From Microbacterium limosum (GTDB taxonomy: Bacteria; Actinomycetota; Actinomycetes; Actinomycetales; Microbacteriaceae), in the NCBI RefSeq assembly GCF_036324365.1, contig NZ_CP137080.1:2480001-2544000 (forward strand): DNA of 64,000 nucleotides. Reading direction: 5' to 3'. Positions 1 to 7,477 of the stretch are shown here, piece by piece; positions within the stretch are counted from its first letter, which is position 1; every line of letters begins with the position of its first letter. The translations under genes and the position numbers were made by a program. The notes under the pieces are model-generated. The model saw nothing but the letters and a program-made list of their open reading frames with translations, did not search any database and was not told where the DNA came from.

Positions 1-1
1 C

Positions 2-634
2 ATTCGTCAGCGGCTCGACGCGCCCGTCCTCGTCGACAACGACGTGAACCTCCTGGCGCTCGGCGAGCGTGCCACGCGGTGGCCCGGCGTCAGCGACCTC
101 TTGTTCATCAAGGTCGCCACGGGCATCGGTGCGGGCATCATCCTCGGCGGACAGCTTCAGCGCGGAGCCCGCGGATCCGCCGGAGACATAGGACACGTGC
201 AGGTGCCGGGCGTAGCGGACGATCGCGACCTGGAAGCGCTCGCCAGCACGCCGGCGATCGCAGCGAGCCTCAGCCGCGACGGCGCGAGCGTGGACACGAC
301 CGACGTGATCGAACGAATCCGTACCGGCGACCCGATGGCGGTCACCGCGGCCCGCGACGCCGGCCGCATCATCGGCAAGGTCACCGCGGCCTGCGTCAGC
401 ATCCTCAACCCCTCCGTCGTCGTGATCGGCGGCCAGCTGGGGGTGAACGTGCAGGAGATCATCGCCGGCGTACGCGAAGTCGTCTACCAGACGTCGATCC
501 CGCTCGCGACGCAGCACCTGAACATCGTGCCCGCCGAGGGAGGCACGACCGCGGGTATCCGCGGGGCGGGGCTAATGGTCCTCAACGAACGCCTGAGCGC
601 AACGGCGGTCGACGAACTGATCGCCGACATCTGA
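2..634 (+). CDS. ROK family protein, C-terminal part (cut by window edge)
   Basis: The reading frame is open from base 2, so the 5' part lies outside the window. The visible 210 residues begin in the sugar-kinase-like core with the ROK motif VDNDVNLLALGER, then a glycine-rich ATP/sugar-binding stretch (KVATGIGAGII), a GDIGHVQV segment and a C-terminal NPSVVVIGGQL block. ROK proteins are sugar kinases or, with an N-terminal winged helix, transcriptional repressors. The usual ROK zinc cluster CxCGxxGC is not evident (the equivalent stretch is GVADDRDLEALAS), which argues for a regulator rather than a kinase. It is convergent with the LacI gene of the arabinoside locus and could be a second sugar-responsive regulator of it. 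The N-terminus cannot be judged from this window. Confidence 0.85.
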   Translation: MRQRLDAPVLVDNDVNLLALGERATRWPGVSDLLFIKVATGIGAGIILGGQLQRGARGSAGDIGHVQVPGVADDRDLEALASTPAIAASLSRDGASVDTTDVIERIRTGDPMAVTAARDAGRIIGKVTAACVSILNPSVVVIGGQLGVNVQEIIAGVREVVYQTSIPLATQHLNIVPAEGGTTAGIRGAGLMVLNERLSATAVDELIADI

Positions 635-672
635 TCCCGGCGGCCGTCGGGGGCCCGCTCGCCGCCGGGATC
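633..672. terminator. Bidirectional hairpin between convergent ROK and LacI genes
   Basis: Bases 633-644 (GATCCCGGCGGC) and 661-672 (GCCGCCGGGATC) are perfectly complementary over 12 bp with a 16-nt loop. The stem starts inside the ROK stop codon and ends 14 bp before the LacI stop codon. It has no strong T tract, as is common in high-GC actinobacteria. Confidence 0.6.
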
Positions 673-685
673 GGCAGCGGTTCGG

Positions 686-1723
686 CTACACGAGCGCGGT
701 CGACCCCCGCGTCACGAGCTTCGTCGCGACGGAGTGGATCCCTCCTCGCCCCTCGCCGTTGATCGCTTCGAAGAGGAGTTCCGCGGCGCGCCTGCCGACC
801 AGCTCGAGCCGCATGTCGATCGTCGACAGCGGCGGCCGCGCCTGCGTGGCGATCGGCACCCAATTGTCGTGTGCCATGACGGCAACCTCGGAGGGAACCG
901 ACCGCCCGCTCTCGCGCAGGGCGTCCAGCGCACCGCGCGCGATCTGATCGCTGCCGCAGAGCACGGCATCGAGATCGGGGAATCTCGCCAGCAGGGTGCG
1001 TATCGCTCCGCGCCCCCACTCTTCCGTCCAGGCCCCGTACAGCGCCTCACCCCCCAGCAGCTCGAGGCCCGCGGCACCGAGCGTCTGGACGGCGCCCTCG
1101 ACGCGATCCCGTGCGGCGGCGTACGTGACGTCGCCCGAGACGTACGCGATCCGTCGTCGCCCGCAGCTGAGTACGTGCTCCGCGGCCAGACTCCCCGCAC
1201 CGACGTTGTCGCTGATCACCGAGATGTCCCTCGGGTCATCGGACGGTGCGTACGCGTAGACGATCGGAACGGGGAAGGCATGCCCGAGCGAGGGGCGGGG
1301 ATCGGTCTTGTCACCCACGACGATGAGCCCATCGACCCGACGGCCGAGCAGCGCGCGGATGTGATGCTGCTCGCGTATCGCGTCTCCGCGGGCGTCGCAC
1401 AGGAATACCGACGTGCTGCCGGTTCCGAACGCATCCTCCGCCCCCATCATGACGGGCAGGGAGAAGCGCCCCTCCATGTCGCTCGTGAGCAGGCCGACGG
1501 TGCCTGTTCGACCGGTCAGGAGCCCCTGCGCGAGCGAGTTCGGCGCGAAGTTCAGCTTCTCCGCAGCTCTCAGCACGCGCTCCCGCGTCTCCGGCCGGAC
1601 GTGGTCGCGTCCGTTCAGCGACTTCGACACCGTCGCGATCGACACCCCTGCGAGCTGTGCCACGTCGCGCAACGTGGCCGGCCGGGAGCGCTTGTCGATC
1701 GGGTCGGCTCGCTCTGGCATCAT
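686..1723 (-). CDS. LacI family transcriptional regulator
   Basis: A 345-residue LacI/GalR repressor. The N-terminal helix-turn-helix lies at about residues 17-40 (RDVAQLAGVS..TVSKSLNG), followed by the hinge region and a periplasmic-binding-protein-like ligand domain to the C-terminus. Length is normal for the family. Two ATG codons are adjacent at the start (1723 and 1720); the second has the better spacing to the purine-rich AAGGGAAG. It is the last gene of the minus-strand sugar operon (binding protein, two permeases, hydrolase, repressor), 18 bp downstream of the 762-residue hydrolase. It most likely senses the imported arabinoside or a breakdown product and represses the divergent promoters near 7330-7460. 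The ligand is inferred from the neighbours only. Confidence 0.88.
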   Translation of the reverse strand: MMPERADPIDKRSRPATLRDVAQLAGVSIATVSKSLNGRDHVRPETRERVLRAAEKLNFAPNSLAQGLLTGRTGTVGLLTSDMEGRFSLPVMMGAEDAFGTGSTSVFLCDARGDAIREQHHIRALLGRRVDGLIVVGDKTDPRPSLGHAFPVPIVYAYAPSDDPRDISVISDNVGAGSLAAEHVLSCGRRRIAYVSGDVTYAAARDRVEGAVQTLGAAGLELLGGEALYGAWTEEWGRGAIRTLLARFPDLDAVLCGSDQIARGALDALRESGRSVPSEVAVMAHDNWVPIATQARPPLSTIDMRLELVGRRAAELLFEAINGEGRGGIHSVATKLVTRGSTALV

Positions 1724-1741
1724 CTTCCCTTCGAGGGCTCT

Positions 1742-4030
1742 CTACCGGGGCCTACGCCACCACTCTCCCAGATCGCTCGTGCCGTAACGCTGCACGAGAA
1801 CATCGTGCGCATCGATTCCGACCGCCGAGATCCAGGGCAGGCAGGTCTTGTTGCCCTCACCCTTCCCGCGACCGCCGAAGTGGGTGCCCTCGAACATCGG
1901 ATCGTCGATCATCCACCAGCTCACGAGTACACCTTCCTCCTGCAGGCCCGGGCGCGCATAGCCCCACGACTTCTCGGGCGTCTCGACGTTCGCGCTCGAT
2001 CCGGCGAGAACGAGCTCTGCGATGCGCGCCAGGTCCTCGTCGCCGGTCGCCACGGCGACCTCGAAGAGGTCGGGGACGGCGTGCAACTCGTACGGATGGA
2101 TGTATCCGGCGCCCGACGTGTCGCAGGCGCTCCATCCCGTCGTGCGGAATCCGTATCCGGCCAGCGTGCTCGACGGCGGCAGCGGCACGTCCCACAGGTA
2201 CACCCACGTGGCCAGCAGTCTCGCCGCGTCGAGAGCGCTGCGCAGGGCCCGCTCGTCGCCGGTGCTCCGCCATACCGAGAGCGACGCGCGCAGGCAGAAC
2301 AGGATGCTCTCGCTGTCGACCAGCTGAGCCCTCGCGTAGATGCTGTCGTGGATGCCGCCATTGTGCTTGACATCGCGCACGAAGCGCTCTGCGGTGAAGC
2401 GCTCGGCTTTCCGTGCGGATTCGAGATAGCGATCCTCGCCTGTGATCTCCGAGAGCGCGACGAGGAAGGGAACGGCCGTCGCCGTGGATGACTTCTGGTT
2501 CAGTTCGGCGAGACCGAACCACACGCGCGGCTCCACGAGGGGCGAGCCGTCGAAACCGTACGCGCGACGCCACGTCCCGTCCTCTTCCTGCGCGGAGAGC
2601 AGGAAGTCGCCGAACGAGACCGCAGCGGCGAGCCAATCCGCGTGTTCACTCCCGCGGTCCGCCTCGGAGCGGTAGGCGCGCAGCAGCGCGGTGTGCTCCT
2701 CGGCCATGCACCGCAGGTACGTTCCCTCGAGGCCCTTCAGCGGCTCGATCGCGTATTTCATGTGGTTGTACACGGGCCCCATGAGCTGCTCGAGGTCATC
2801 GCCCTCACTCGCGTACGCGAGCGGCAGGATCAGCCCGCTCCACCAGTTCGAGGTGCGGCCGTGTTCGAGGTCGTACAAGGTCGGCGTCAGGCCGCGCGGA
2901 GAGGCGAGAGCCTGAGAGGCGAAGAAGTCGATCACCCGCAGGCCCTTGTCGCGGGCCGCGGGATCCGCGCTGGTGTCGGCGTGGTTGAGGGCGTGCAGGG
3001 CATTCAGCACGTTCTGTCCTGTGAAGCCGTACTGGATGATGTTCCCGAGCTGGATGCCGTCCTGGGGATGACAGTTCGTGACGAAGCCCGCAGCCTGCTC
3101 GCCGTTGACGACTCCCTCCGCGTAATACGGGAGGAGTGCCTCGACCCGCAGGCGGGTGATCTCCTCGAGCGTCGTCGGGAGCTCGACACGCTGCGGGTCC
3201 AGCTCCGCGAGCCGAGCCGACCACAGCTGCCAAAGCGCGTCGATGTCGGATTCGGCGCGTAGCGCGCGGAACTCGTACGTCACGTCGAAGAGCTCGGCCC
3301 CGGCGCTGAGTGGATAGAAGGCGCCCCACCCCTCGCGGCCGCGCGCGGTCAACGCGTGGGAGTGGGAACGCTCCACGAAGGGATACGCCGCCACGAGGCT
3401 CGCTCGGTCTTCCGCCGTCGGCGCCACGCCGAGGCTTCCCACATCGGTCGACTGCAGGAACTCGACCTCTCCCCGCTCCCGCTCCGGGCTGTCGTCCCGC
3501 TCGGGCAGGTCCGTGCGCACCAGTGCGATGCCACCGCCCAGGCGCGGGAAGTAGGCCAGCACGCTCAGCGCCGTCAGGCGGTCGTCGCGGTAGACCAGCT
3601 CCCGGCTGTCGACGTAGTCCTCGAGACCGTCCTCGTCGATGTCATTGAGGTTGTACAGAGCCGGCGGGGCGTAGTAGCGCCCCGCATCGAAGAGCTCCCC
3701 TCCTGCGTGCAGGTCGGCGGTGATGGTCGCGCGCACGCCGCATAGTGACGTCCCCGACCGGAGGACGCGGACGCTCCTGTGCACCCGCAGGACCGATGCC
3801 TGCACGGTCCACTCGTCGTCGACCGCGATCTCCCAGCCGTCATACGTCACGTGCGCCGTTGCCCGCAGTCCCGAGTCCGATTCGACGGCTTCGTCGTAGC
3901 CGACCGAGACGGAATCGGTCGGCTTACCGGGTACGTGGAACTCGAGAGAGACGGGGCGGGGAACTCGAACCGTGATGTCGGGGAGCTCGCGCAGAGCGAA
4001 CTCGAGCGGAGCGGCGTGGGCAGCGTGCAT
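1742..4030 (-). CDS. Predicted glycoside hydrolase, unassigned family
   Basis: A 762-residue protein with no signal peptide. I do not recognise the family with certainty. The N-terminal third (1-270) is beta-rich and looks like a sandwich domain. The remainder (about 290-740) is helical with repeated Trp/Asp/Glu-rich segments (TSNWWSGLILPLAY, DESILFCLRASL-like and ACDTSGAGYIHPYEL-like stretches) typical of (alpha/alpha)6-barrel glycosidases such as GH127, GH105 or GH88. It lies between the sugar ABC permeases and the LacI gene, in an operon facing a GH127 beta-L-arabinofuranosidase, so it probably removes another residue from the same plant-type oligosaccharide inside the cell. The start is ATG at 4030, with AAAGGAG about 10 nt upstream. 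The fold is an inference from pattern, not from a search. Confidence 0.6.
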   Translation of the reverse strand: MHAAHAAPLEFALRELPDITVRVPRPVSLEFHVPGKPTDSVSVGYDEAVESDSGLRATAHVTYDGWEIAVDDEWTVQASVLRVHRSVRVLRSGTSLCGVRATITADLHAGGELFDAGRYYAPPALYNLNDIDEDGLEDYVDSRELVYRDDRLTALSVLAYFPRLGGGIALVRTDLPERDDSPERERGEVEFLQSTDVGSLGVAPTAEDRASLVAAYPFVERSHSHALTARGREGWGAFYPLSAGAELFDVTYEFRALRAESDIDALWQLWSARLAELDPQRVELPTTLEEITRLRVEALLPYYAEGVVNGEQAAGFVTNCHPQDGIQLGNIIQYGFTGQNVLNALHALNHADTSADPAARDKGLRVIDFFASQALASPRGLTPTLYDLEHGRTSNWWSGLILPLAYASEGDDLEQLMGPVYNHMKYAIEPLKGLEGTYLRCMAEEHTALLRAYRSEADRGSEHADWLAAAVSFGDFLLSAQEEDGTWRRAYGFDGSPLVEPRVWFGLAELNQKSSTATAVPFLVALSEITGEDRYLESARKAERFTAERFVRDVKHNGGIHDSIYARAQLVDSESILFCLRASLSVWRSTGDERALRSALDAARLLATWVYLWDVPLPPSSTLAGYGFRTTGWSACDTSGAGYIHPYELHAVPDLFEVAVATGDEDLARIAELVLAGSSANVETPEKSWGYARPGLQEEGVLVSWWMIDDPMFEGTHFGGRGKGEGNKTCLPWISAVGIDAHDVLVQRYGTSDLGEWWRRPR

Positions 4031-4097
4031 GGAAATGCGTCTCCTTTGAAGGCAACGGTAACGGGACGTGTCGAAATGGGTGGGCGGGCTGCCCTGC

Positions 4098-4994
4098 TCA
4101 GCCCTTGCTCGCCCCGCTCATCAGGCCCGCGATAATGCCCCGCTGCGCGATGAGGGTGATGATGAGGACGGGAAGCAGATACAGCACGGATGCTGCGGTC
4201 ATCTGGCCCCAGACGGTCTGGAACTGGGTGATGTAGGAAGCGATCCCGACGGGCATGGTCTGCGCATCCGGTGTACGCGTGAGCGAGAGCGCGATGACGA
4301 ACTCGTTCCATGCGGCCAGGAATCCGAAGAGGGCGGCGACGGCGATCGCCGGGCGCGACAACGGTATGACGATCCGGATGAGCGTGCGAAGGGTCCCGAG
4401 CCCGTCCATCCGTGCGGCCTCGAGCAGCTCCTCCGGGAACTCGCGGAAGAACCCCTCGAGCATCCAGATGACGAGAGGCAGGACGATGGGGATGTACGCG
4501 ATCGTGAGGCCCACGGTCGTGTTGATCAGCCCGAGCTCCCTGAACTGCAGGAAGAAGGGGAGCGCGAGCGCGACGGGCGGGAACATCCGTGTCACGAGGG
4601 CTGCGGCGAGAAGCGCTCCGCTCAACCGGTAGCGGTATCGCGCGAATCCGAACGCCGCCGGCACGCCGAGAAGGAGGCTCAGGATCGTCGCCCCCGCCCC
4701 GACCACCAGGCTGTTGCCAAACATCTGAAGGAGGGCGCCGTCGCTCAGGACCGCGCCGAAATGCTCCAGGGTCGGCGCTTCCGGCAGCAGCCGCGCCGGG
4801 ATGGCGAAGATCTCGGACGTGGGCTTCAACGACGTGGCGAAGATCCATGCGATGGGCATGAGGAAGAGCGCGACCGCCGCGACCGAGATCGTCGTGAACG
4901 CGACGGCGGGGGCGACGCGGCGAGCGCGGACCCGGCGGTGTCGAGGTGGCACTGCCGTCGGCGCAGTCGACGTCTTGGCGATGGTGGAGGTCAT
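4098..4994 (-). CDS. Carbohydrate ABC transporter permease (MalG type)
   Basis: A 298-residue inner-membrane permease of the MalG/CUT1 group. The chosen ATG at 4994 overlaps the stop of the upstream permease (ATGA), which fixes the start; a longer open frame upstream is only antisense/shadow sequence. A basic N-terminus (about 30 residues) precedes a first membrane helix, and about six helices follow. The EAA cytoplasmic loop, which contacts the ATPase, is visible as EAARMDGLG...IRIVIPLSRPA near residues 185-210. No ATPase gene is present in this operon, so the importer probably uses a shared MsiK-type ATPase encoded elsewhere, as is usual in actinobacteria. Confidence 0.9.
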   Translation of the reverse strand: MTSTIAKTSTAPTAVPPRHRRVRARRVAPAVAFTTISVAAVALFLMPIAWIFATSLKPTSEIFAIPARLLPEAPTLEHFGAVLSDGALLQMFGNSLVVGAGATILSLLLGVPAAFGFARYRYRLSGALLAAALVTRMFPPVALALPFFLQFRELGLINTTVGLTIAYIPIVLPLVIWMLEGFFREFPEELLEAARMDGLGTLRTLIRIVIPLSRPAIAVAALFGFLAAWNEFVIALSLTRTPDAQTMPVGIASYITQFQTVWGQMTAASVLYLLPVLIITLIAQRGIIAGLMSGASKG

Positions 4995-5905
4995 CGGCGA
5001 TCCTCGCGATCTCTCAGAAGGAAGAAGATGCTTCCCGCGCACACGGCGATCACGATCACGAAGAGGATCGTCGCGGCGGCGGCACCGGGGAAGTCCGCCC
5101 GGGTGAACATGAGTCGGTACAGGTAAGAGCTCATCACTTCCGTCGAGTTCGCCGGCCCGCCTCCCGTGAGCACGTACACGGCGTCGAAGACGCGGAACGC
5201 GTCGGCCAGACGGATGACGAGGATGATGAGGATCGCGGGGCGCAGCAGGGGAAGGATGATGTGGACGAAGGTGCGCCACCTGCTGGCGCCGTCGGTGCGC
5301 GCAGCCTCGACGAGCTCGTCGGGGATGTTCGCCAGGCCCGCGAGAAGCACGAGCACGACGAAGGGAAGCGCGAGCCACAGATTGGACACGAGGATGGTCG
5401 TTCGGGCGAGCCAGACATCCGCAAACCACGTCGGCTCGGGCAGCCCCAGGATCTCGAGCCCGCGGTTGATCAGGCCGTAGTCACTGGAGAACAGGAACTT
5501 GAAGGCGAGCGCGGCGACCACCGGCGCCACCATGAGCGGCAGCGCGACGATGACACGAAGAATGCGGCGACCCGTGGTCGCCCGGTGCAGAGCGAGCGCG
5601 ATCGGGAGACCGACGATGAGTTCGAGGAGCAACGTCGTCGCGACGTAGCCGAGGGTCTGCATCAGCGCGTGCACGAACTCGGGCGACGTCAGCACCCCCA
5701 CGTAGTTCTCCGCCCCGACGAACGATGAGTCCCCGCCGGCCCCCACACGGAAGTCCTGCACGCTCAACGAGATCGTCCAGAGAAGGGGGAACAGCGCTGT
5801 CACGCCCAGCGCGATGATCGCGGGCGCCGTCAACGCCACTCCGGTCCAGCGGCGCTGCGTTCTGATCGATGAAGCGGCTATCGGCCGTCGTCCCGTGGCT
5901 GCCAT
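4991..5905 (-). CDS. Carbohydrate ABC transporter permease (MalF type)
   Basis: A 304-residue CUT1 permease, partner of the MalG-type protein whose start it overlaps by 4 bp. The ATG at 5905 (MAATGRR...) gives the normal family length. A basic N-terminus is followed by a first membrane helix (TAPAIIALGVTALFPLLWT) and five more. The EAA loop is seen as EAARTDGASRWRTF...IILPLLRPA about two thirds along. It lies 64 bp downstream of the binding-protein gene, after a hairpin that may reduce permease expression relative to the binding protein. Confidence 0.9.
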   Translation of the reverse strand: MAATGRRPIAASSIRTQRRWTGVALTAPAIIALGVTALFPLLWTISLSVQDFRVGAGGDSSFVGAENYVGVLTSPEFVHALMQTLGYVATTLLLELIVGLPIALALHRATTGRRILRVIVALPLMVAPVVAALAFKFLFSSDYGLINRGLEILGLPEPTWFADVWLARTTILVSNLWLALPFVVLVLLAGLANIPDELVEAARTDGASRWRTFVHIILPLLRPAILIILVIRLADAFRVFDAVYVLTGGGPANSTEVMSSYLYRLMFTRADFPGAAAATILFVIVIAVCAGSIFFLLRDREDRR

Positions 5906-5922
5906 TGTGTGTCCTCTTCTGA

Positions 5923-5958
5923 TCCGGGGCCCGGAAGGATGAACTCCCGAGCCCCGGA
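5923..5958 (-). terminator. Attenuator-like hairpin between binding protein and permease genes
   Basis: TCCGGGGC (5923-5930) pairs perfectly with GCCCCGGA (5951-5958) around a 20-nt loop, in the short gap after the binding-protein stop codon. Such hairpins often stabilise the upstream message and reduce read-through to the permeases. There is no T tract. Confidence 0.45.
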
Positions 5959-5969
5959 GGTGGAACCGA

Positions 5970-7274
5970 CTATCCGAATGCCGCTTCGGCGGTCGCCTGC
6001 GCGTCGCGCAAGGCGGCGGCGGCATCCTGGTTCTGCGACATGACGCTCGAGACCGCCACGGCGATCGCGTCCTGGTACTGCGGATAGAAGGGCGTCATCG
6101 GGATCGTGGTGCTCTCGGCGACGGAGTCCGAGAAGGTGGCGATCGCCGCGTGCTGCTCGGCGGTGAGGGCCGGATCCTCGGCGGCGGCCTCGGTGGCCGA
6201 TTCGCGGGGAACCGGCGATACATGCGTGACGCTCAGCTCGGTCAGCACATCCGTGCTCGTGGCCCACAGCACCCACTCGGTGGCCGCGTCGACATGGGCG
6301 CTCGCGGAGTTCACTCCGAAGCCCCACGAGAACGTCGTGGACACCCGGTCGGGGTTGCCGGGGCTGATCGCGAGCCCGACCTGGTCGACGACCTTGGACT
6401 GTGAGGGGTCAGCCGTCATCCCGTACATGTAGGGCCACTGGAAGACCATGGCCACCTTGCCCTCGAGGAACTGGCCCTGGATCTCCGTGATGTCGTGCAG
6501 ACCCGGGGGGCTCGACTGATCCTCGAACTGGATCGCCGTCATCATGTCGAAGGCCTCGAGCGCCTGCGGCGTGTCGATCGTGGGAGCACCGTCCTCCGCC
6601 GCGATGTCCGACCCCGTCTGCTTGACGAACGTCTGGAACCGCGTCGCGACCTCCCCGTCCTGCTTGCCCGGGATGATCGTGCCCCAGATGCCGGCGTCGC
6701 GGTCGGTGAGGATGCGGGCGTACTCGCGGTACTCGTCCCACGTCGTGGGCGGCTCTTCCAGGCCGGCGGCCTCGAACAGGTCGGTCCGGTAGTACAGCAC
6801 CGTGTTGTGCACCATATAGGGCAGCCCGTACAGGCCACCGTCGTAGCTCACGGTGTCGAGAGTGTGCGGCAGGAAGTCCGCGCGGTCCTCTTCGGACACG
6901 ACGTCGTCGAGGGGCACGAGGTATCCCTGCGAGGCGAACTCCGGCAGCCACGGCTGGTCGATGGTGAACACGTCGATGGATCCCGCGCCGGCGATTGCGT
7001 CGGTGAGGAACTGCTGACGCATGTTCGCGTGGGGAATCGCCTGGAACTCCACCTCGATGCCGGTCTCGGCGGTGAACTCGACGGCCTTCTCCTTGAAGAA
7101 CGTCTCCCACGGCGAGCCGGCTTCGACTCCCACCGTGATGGGCCCGTCGCCACCGGACTCACCACCACCACCACCCGGCGCGCACCCGCCGATCACTACG
7201 ACGGAGGACACGGCGATCATTGCGGTCGCCCACCTGCCGACGGAGCCGCGCGAACGAGCTCTGCGTACCATCAT
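5970..7274 (-). CDS. Extracellular sugar-binding lipoprotein of ABC importer
   Basis: About 434 residues. A basic N-terminus and a hydrophobic helix end in IGGC with Cys31, a lipobox-like signal for a membrane-anchored lipoprotein, followed by a Gly/Ser linker. The rest resembles CUT1 family-1 solute-binding proteins, e.g. the conserved TTWDEYREYARILTD segment and the GKVAMVFQWPYMYG segment. Two ATGs (7274, 7271) follow GGGAG; the second has better spacing. Longer upstream starts were rejected because they run through the promoter. It is the first gene of the five-gene minus-strand operon and should be its most abundant product. The likely ligand is an arabinose-containing oligosaccharide, inferred from the GH127 neighbour. 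Confidence 0.9.
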   Translation of the reverse strand: MMVRRARSRGSVGRWATAMIAVSSVVVIGGCAPGGGGGESGGDGPITVGVEAGSPWETFFKEKAVEFTAETGIEVEFQAIPHANMRQQFLTDAIAGAGSIDVFTIDQPWLPEFASQGYLVPLDDVVSEEDRADFLPHTLDTVSYDGGLYGLPYMVHNTVLYYRTDLFEAAGLEEPPTTWDEYREYARILTDRDAGIWGTIIPGKQDGEVATRFQTFVKQTGSDIAAEDGAPTIDTPQALEAFDMMTAIQFEDQSSPPGLHDITEIQGQFLEGKVAMVFQWPYMYGMTADPSQSKVVDQVGLAISPGNPDRVSTTFSWGFGVNSASAHVDAATEWVLWATSTDVLTELSVTHVSPVPRESATEAAAEDPALTAEQHAAIATFSDSVAESTTIPMTPFYPQYQDAIAVAVSSVMSQNQDAAAALRDAQATAEAAFG

Positions 7275-7331
7275 CTGCTCCCTTGCTCGATGCTGACCCG
7301 CCGCTCGCATCGTTAGACGGCGACAGGGCAA

Positions 7332-7379
7332 GAAATGCTTTTCCTGGGTTACCGTATTCTCCAAAGTTTTCGCTGTCAA
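7332..7379 (-). promoter_or_regulatory. Promoter and candidate LacI operator for the importer operon
   Basis: On the minus strand TTGACA (7379-7374) is separated by exactly 17 bp from TACGGT (7356-7351), a near-consensus sigma-70-type promoter. Just downstream, 7332-7343 reads GAAAAGCATTTC on the minus strand, an almost perfect palindrome placed where a LacI-type repressor would block transcription. Confidence 0.6.
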
Positions 7380-7409
7380 GCTCTTCAATAATGCCGCTTG
7401 TTGGATGAA

Positions 7410-7453
7410 TTGACGAGCATCAGTTCGGTGGATACTCTTCACGAAAACCTTTC
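7410..7453 (+). promoter_or_regulatory. Promoter and candidate operator for the GH127 operon
   Basis: TTGACG (7410-7415), a 17-bp spacer and TACTCT (7433-7438) form a good sigma-70-type promoter in front of the GH127 gene. The following GAAAACCTTTCC (about 7442-7453) resembles, in reverse, the GGAAAAGCATTTC element on the other side of the divergent region, suggesting a shared repressor. Confidence 0.55.
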
Positions 7454-7477
7454 CCTAACTTTGCAACAGGAGGCGTC

